A stretch of DNA of 7,429 bases from Acidimicrobiia bacterium (GTDB taxonomy: Bacteria > Actinomycetota > Acidimicrobiia > Spongiisociales > SHLN01): assembly GCA_030623545.1 (NCBI GenBank), contig JAUXLW010000058.1, forward strand, positions 1 to 7,429, read 5' to 3'. The position numbers were made by a program, and so were the translations under genes. The notes under the pieces were generated by a model that ran no database searches, was not told the DNA's origin, and saw only the letters and a list, made by a program, of their open reading frames with translations. Positions 6,212 to 7,429 of this stretch are shown here, in pieces (position 1 is the first letter of the stretch; every line of letters begins with the position of its first letter).

Positions 6212-7012
6212 GTGATCAAATTGCAAGGCGTCACCAAGGTTTATGACGGTGCCACCGTGGCCGTGCGCGACGCCACTGCCTCAATTCAAAAAGGTGAGTT
6301 TGTCTTCCTGGTCGGGCCTTCCGGCTCGGGGAAGTCCACCATCATCCACTTGCTCATGCGTGAGGAGAAACCCACCTCAGGTGAGATCTGGGTGGCGGGG
6401 CGCAACATCGTTGAGTTGCCCGACTGGAAGGTGCCGTACCTGCGGCGCTCCGTGGGAACGGTGTTCCAGGATTTCAAGCTGCTTCCAAACAAGACGGTCT
6501 TTGAGAATGTGGCGTTTGCTCTGGAGGTGATCGGCCGCCCCCGCGGCATGGTGGCCCAGCAGGTGCCCAAGGTGCTGAAACTGGTTGGTCTCTCGTCGAA
6601 AGTCGATCGGTTGCCGCGCCAGCTCTCCGGCGGCGAGCAACAGAGGGTGTCGGTGGCCAGGGCCTTCGTCAACCGGCCGCTCATTCTCCTGGCAGACGAG
6701 CCGACGGGGAACCTCGATCCTGCCACCTCGGTGGGCATCATGCGCCTGCTCGACCGAATCAACCGGACCGGTACGACCGTTGTGATGGCTACCCATGATC
6801 ACGCCATTGTCGACGCCATGCGCCGTCGGGTGATCCAGCTGGAGAGGGGTCGCATCGTTCGTGACGAGAACAGGGGCGTGTATGAGGGTGCTCGCAACCG
6901 GCAGGGAACTCCTGAAGCCGAGAGTGCGTCTTTAGATGAGACGCCCTCGCCCAATGGTGAGGCCGCCGTTGATGACGCGGCGACAGACGTCCCCACCACT
7001 GAAGGAGCCTGA
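6212..7012 (+). CDS. ftsE: Cell division ATP-binding protein FtsE
   Basis: FtsE is the ATPase subunit of the FtsEX complex, an ABC-type machine at the division site that uses ATP to activate cell-wall hydrolases through FtsX rather than to transport a solute. The 266-residue product has Walker A GPSGSGKST (35-43), Q-loop Q86 in VFQDFKLL (the DFKLL context is typical of FtsE), signature LSGGEQQR (138-145), Walker B LILLADE (157-163), D-loop and switch H195 in MATHD. After about residue 225 comes a 40-residue tail rich in Ala, Glu, Asp, Ser, Thr and Pro without predicted structure; E. coli FtsE has 222 residues and that of M. tuberculosis 229, so this tail is extra. Start GTG 6212 follows GGAG (6201-6204) and gives the standard MIKLQGVTKVY N-terminus. 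The stop overlaps the ftsX ATG (TGATG), consistent with coupled production of the two subunits. Confidence 0.96.
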   Translation: MIKLQGVTKVYDGATVAVRDATASIQKGEFVFLVGPSGSGKSTIIHLLMREEKPTSGEIWVAGRNIVELPDWKVPYLRRSVGTVFQDFKLLPNKTVFENVAFALEVIGRPRGMVAQQVPKVLKLVGLSSKVDRLPRQLSGGEQQRVSVARAFVNRPLILLADEPTGNLDPATSVGIMRLLDRINRTGTTVVMATHDHAIVDAMRRRVIQLERGRIVRDENRGVYEGARNRQGTPEAESASLDETPSPNGEAAVDDAATDVPTTEGA

Positions 7013-7429
7013 TGCGGGCCGAATACGTTGTAGGCGAAGCCGCCGCCAACCTGCGCCGCAACATGCTGCTGGTGGTAGGGGCCATCCTGGCCGTGTTCGT
7101 ATCCCTGTTCATGACCTACATGGCGCTGATCGTCAACGAGATGGCCCGCAAGTCCACCATTCGCTGGCAGGAGGGCATCACCATCGTGGCGTGGCTCGAC
7201 GATTCTGATCTGGCCACCCACTCCGCCATTCAATCCGAGGTGCAGGGCTGGGACGAGGTCAAGCGAGCAGAATACGTCGACAAGCTGGCCACCTGGGAAG
7301 AGTTCCAGGTCTTCTTTGCCGACCAGCCCGAGCTGATCCAGGAGACCGACGCCAGTGCAATGCCGGCCTCAGTGCGGGTGGAGTTGATCGATAACGAGAC
7401 ACACGCCACCGTCGTCGCCCGCCTCAGCC
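7012..7429 (+). CDS. ftsX: Cell division protein FtsX, N-terminal part (cut by window edge)
   Basis: FtsX is the membrane subunit of FtsEX; its extracytoplasmic domain contacts cell-wall hydrolases or their adaptors (RipC in mycobacteria, PcsB in pneumococci). The window holds 139 codons and no stop. The start of the product fits the family: a short cytoplasmic segment MRAEYVVGEAAANLRRN, a transmembrane helix at about residues 18-41 (MLLVVGAILAVFVSLFM...), then the beginning of the large extracytoplasmic domain, with ITIVAWLDDSDL corresponding to the usual first beta strand (VFL-like segment) and many acidic residues after it. The remaining three membrane segments must lie beyond the right edge. 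ATG 7012 overlaps the ftsE stop and is preceded by AAGGAG (7002-7007), four bases away. In many actinobacteria smpB follows, but that cannot be seen here. Confidence 0.92.
   Translation, partial: MRAEYVVGEAAANLRRNMLLVVGAILAVFVSLFMTYMALIVNEMARKSTIRWQEGITIVAWLDDSDLATHSAIQSEVQGWDEVKRAEYVDKLATWEEFQVFFADQPELIQETDASAMPASVRVELIDNETHATVVARLS

Overview
The window is a stretch of core chromosome from a GC-rich bacterium, by eye about 60% GC. All supported genes lie on the + strand. The order comF - hpf - response regulator - secA - prfB - ftsE - ftsX suggests an actinobacterium (Actinomycetota). The neighbourhood comF/hpf/secA is also found in Mycobacterium, where secA1 lies beside hpf and a comF-like gene, and an orphan response regulator next to hpf is known from Streptomyces. 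The protein sequences and the moderate GC would fit a deep lineage such as Acidimicrobiia, but that placement is inference. No mobile element, CRISPR array, tRNA or rRNA was seen.

Layout. Bases 69-614 encode a ComF-family phosphoribosyltransferase-like protein; its frame is open to the left edge, so its true start may lie outside. A consensus -10 box (TATAAT) sits on the comF stop codon and probably drives hpf (716-1273), a long-form ribosome hibernation factor. hpf overlaps a NarL/LuxR-type response regulator (1270-1920) by four bases. A 318-base stretch follows (1921-2238) with only a doubtful small ORF. Then come secA (2239-4872), prfB for release factor 2 (4899-6015, read through a programmed +1 frameshift), a 196-base structured spacer, ftsE (6212-7012) and the first 139 codons of ftsX, cut by the right edge.

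How the genes fit together. This is a growth housekeeping block: ribosome preservation (hpf, perhaps under the co-translated regulator), protein export (secA), translation termination (prfB) and division-linked control of cell-wall hydrolysis (ftsEX). Overlapping or short junctions (hpf/regulator, secA/prfB, ftsE/ftsX) suggest co-transcription.

The two most notable points are: (1) prfB carries a textbook RF2 autoregulatory frameshift site, a control that familiar high-GC actinobacteria such as Streptomyces and Mycobacterium lack to my knowledge; without it the gene looks N-terminally truncated. (2) The prfB-ftsE spacer is packed with perfect inverted repeats that nest into a plausible ~150-nt RNA structure ending at the ftsE ribosome-binding site. 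I do not recognise it as a known RNA family.
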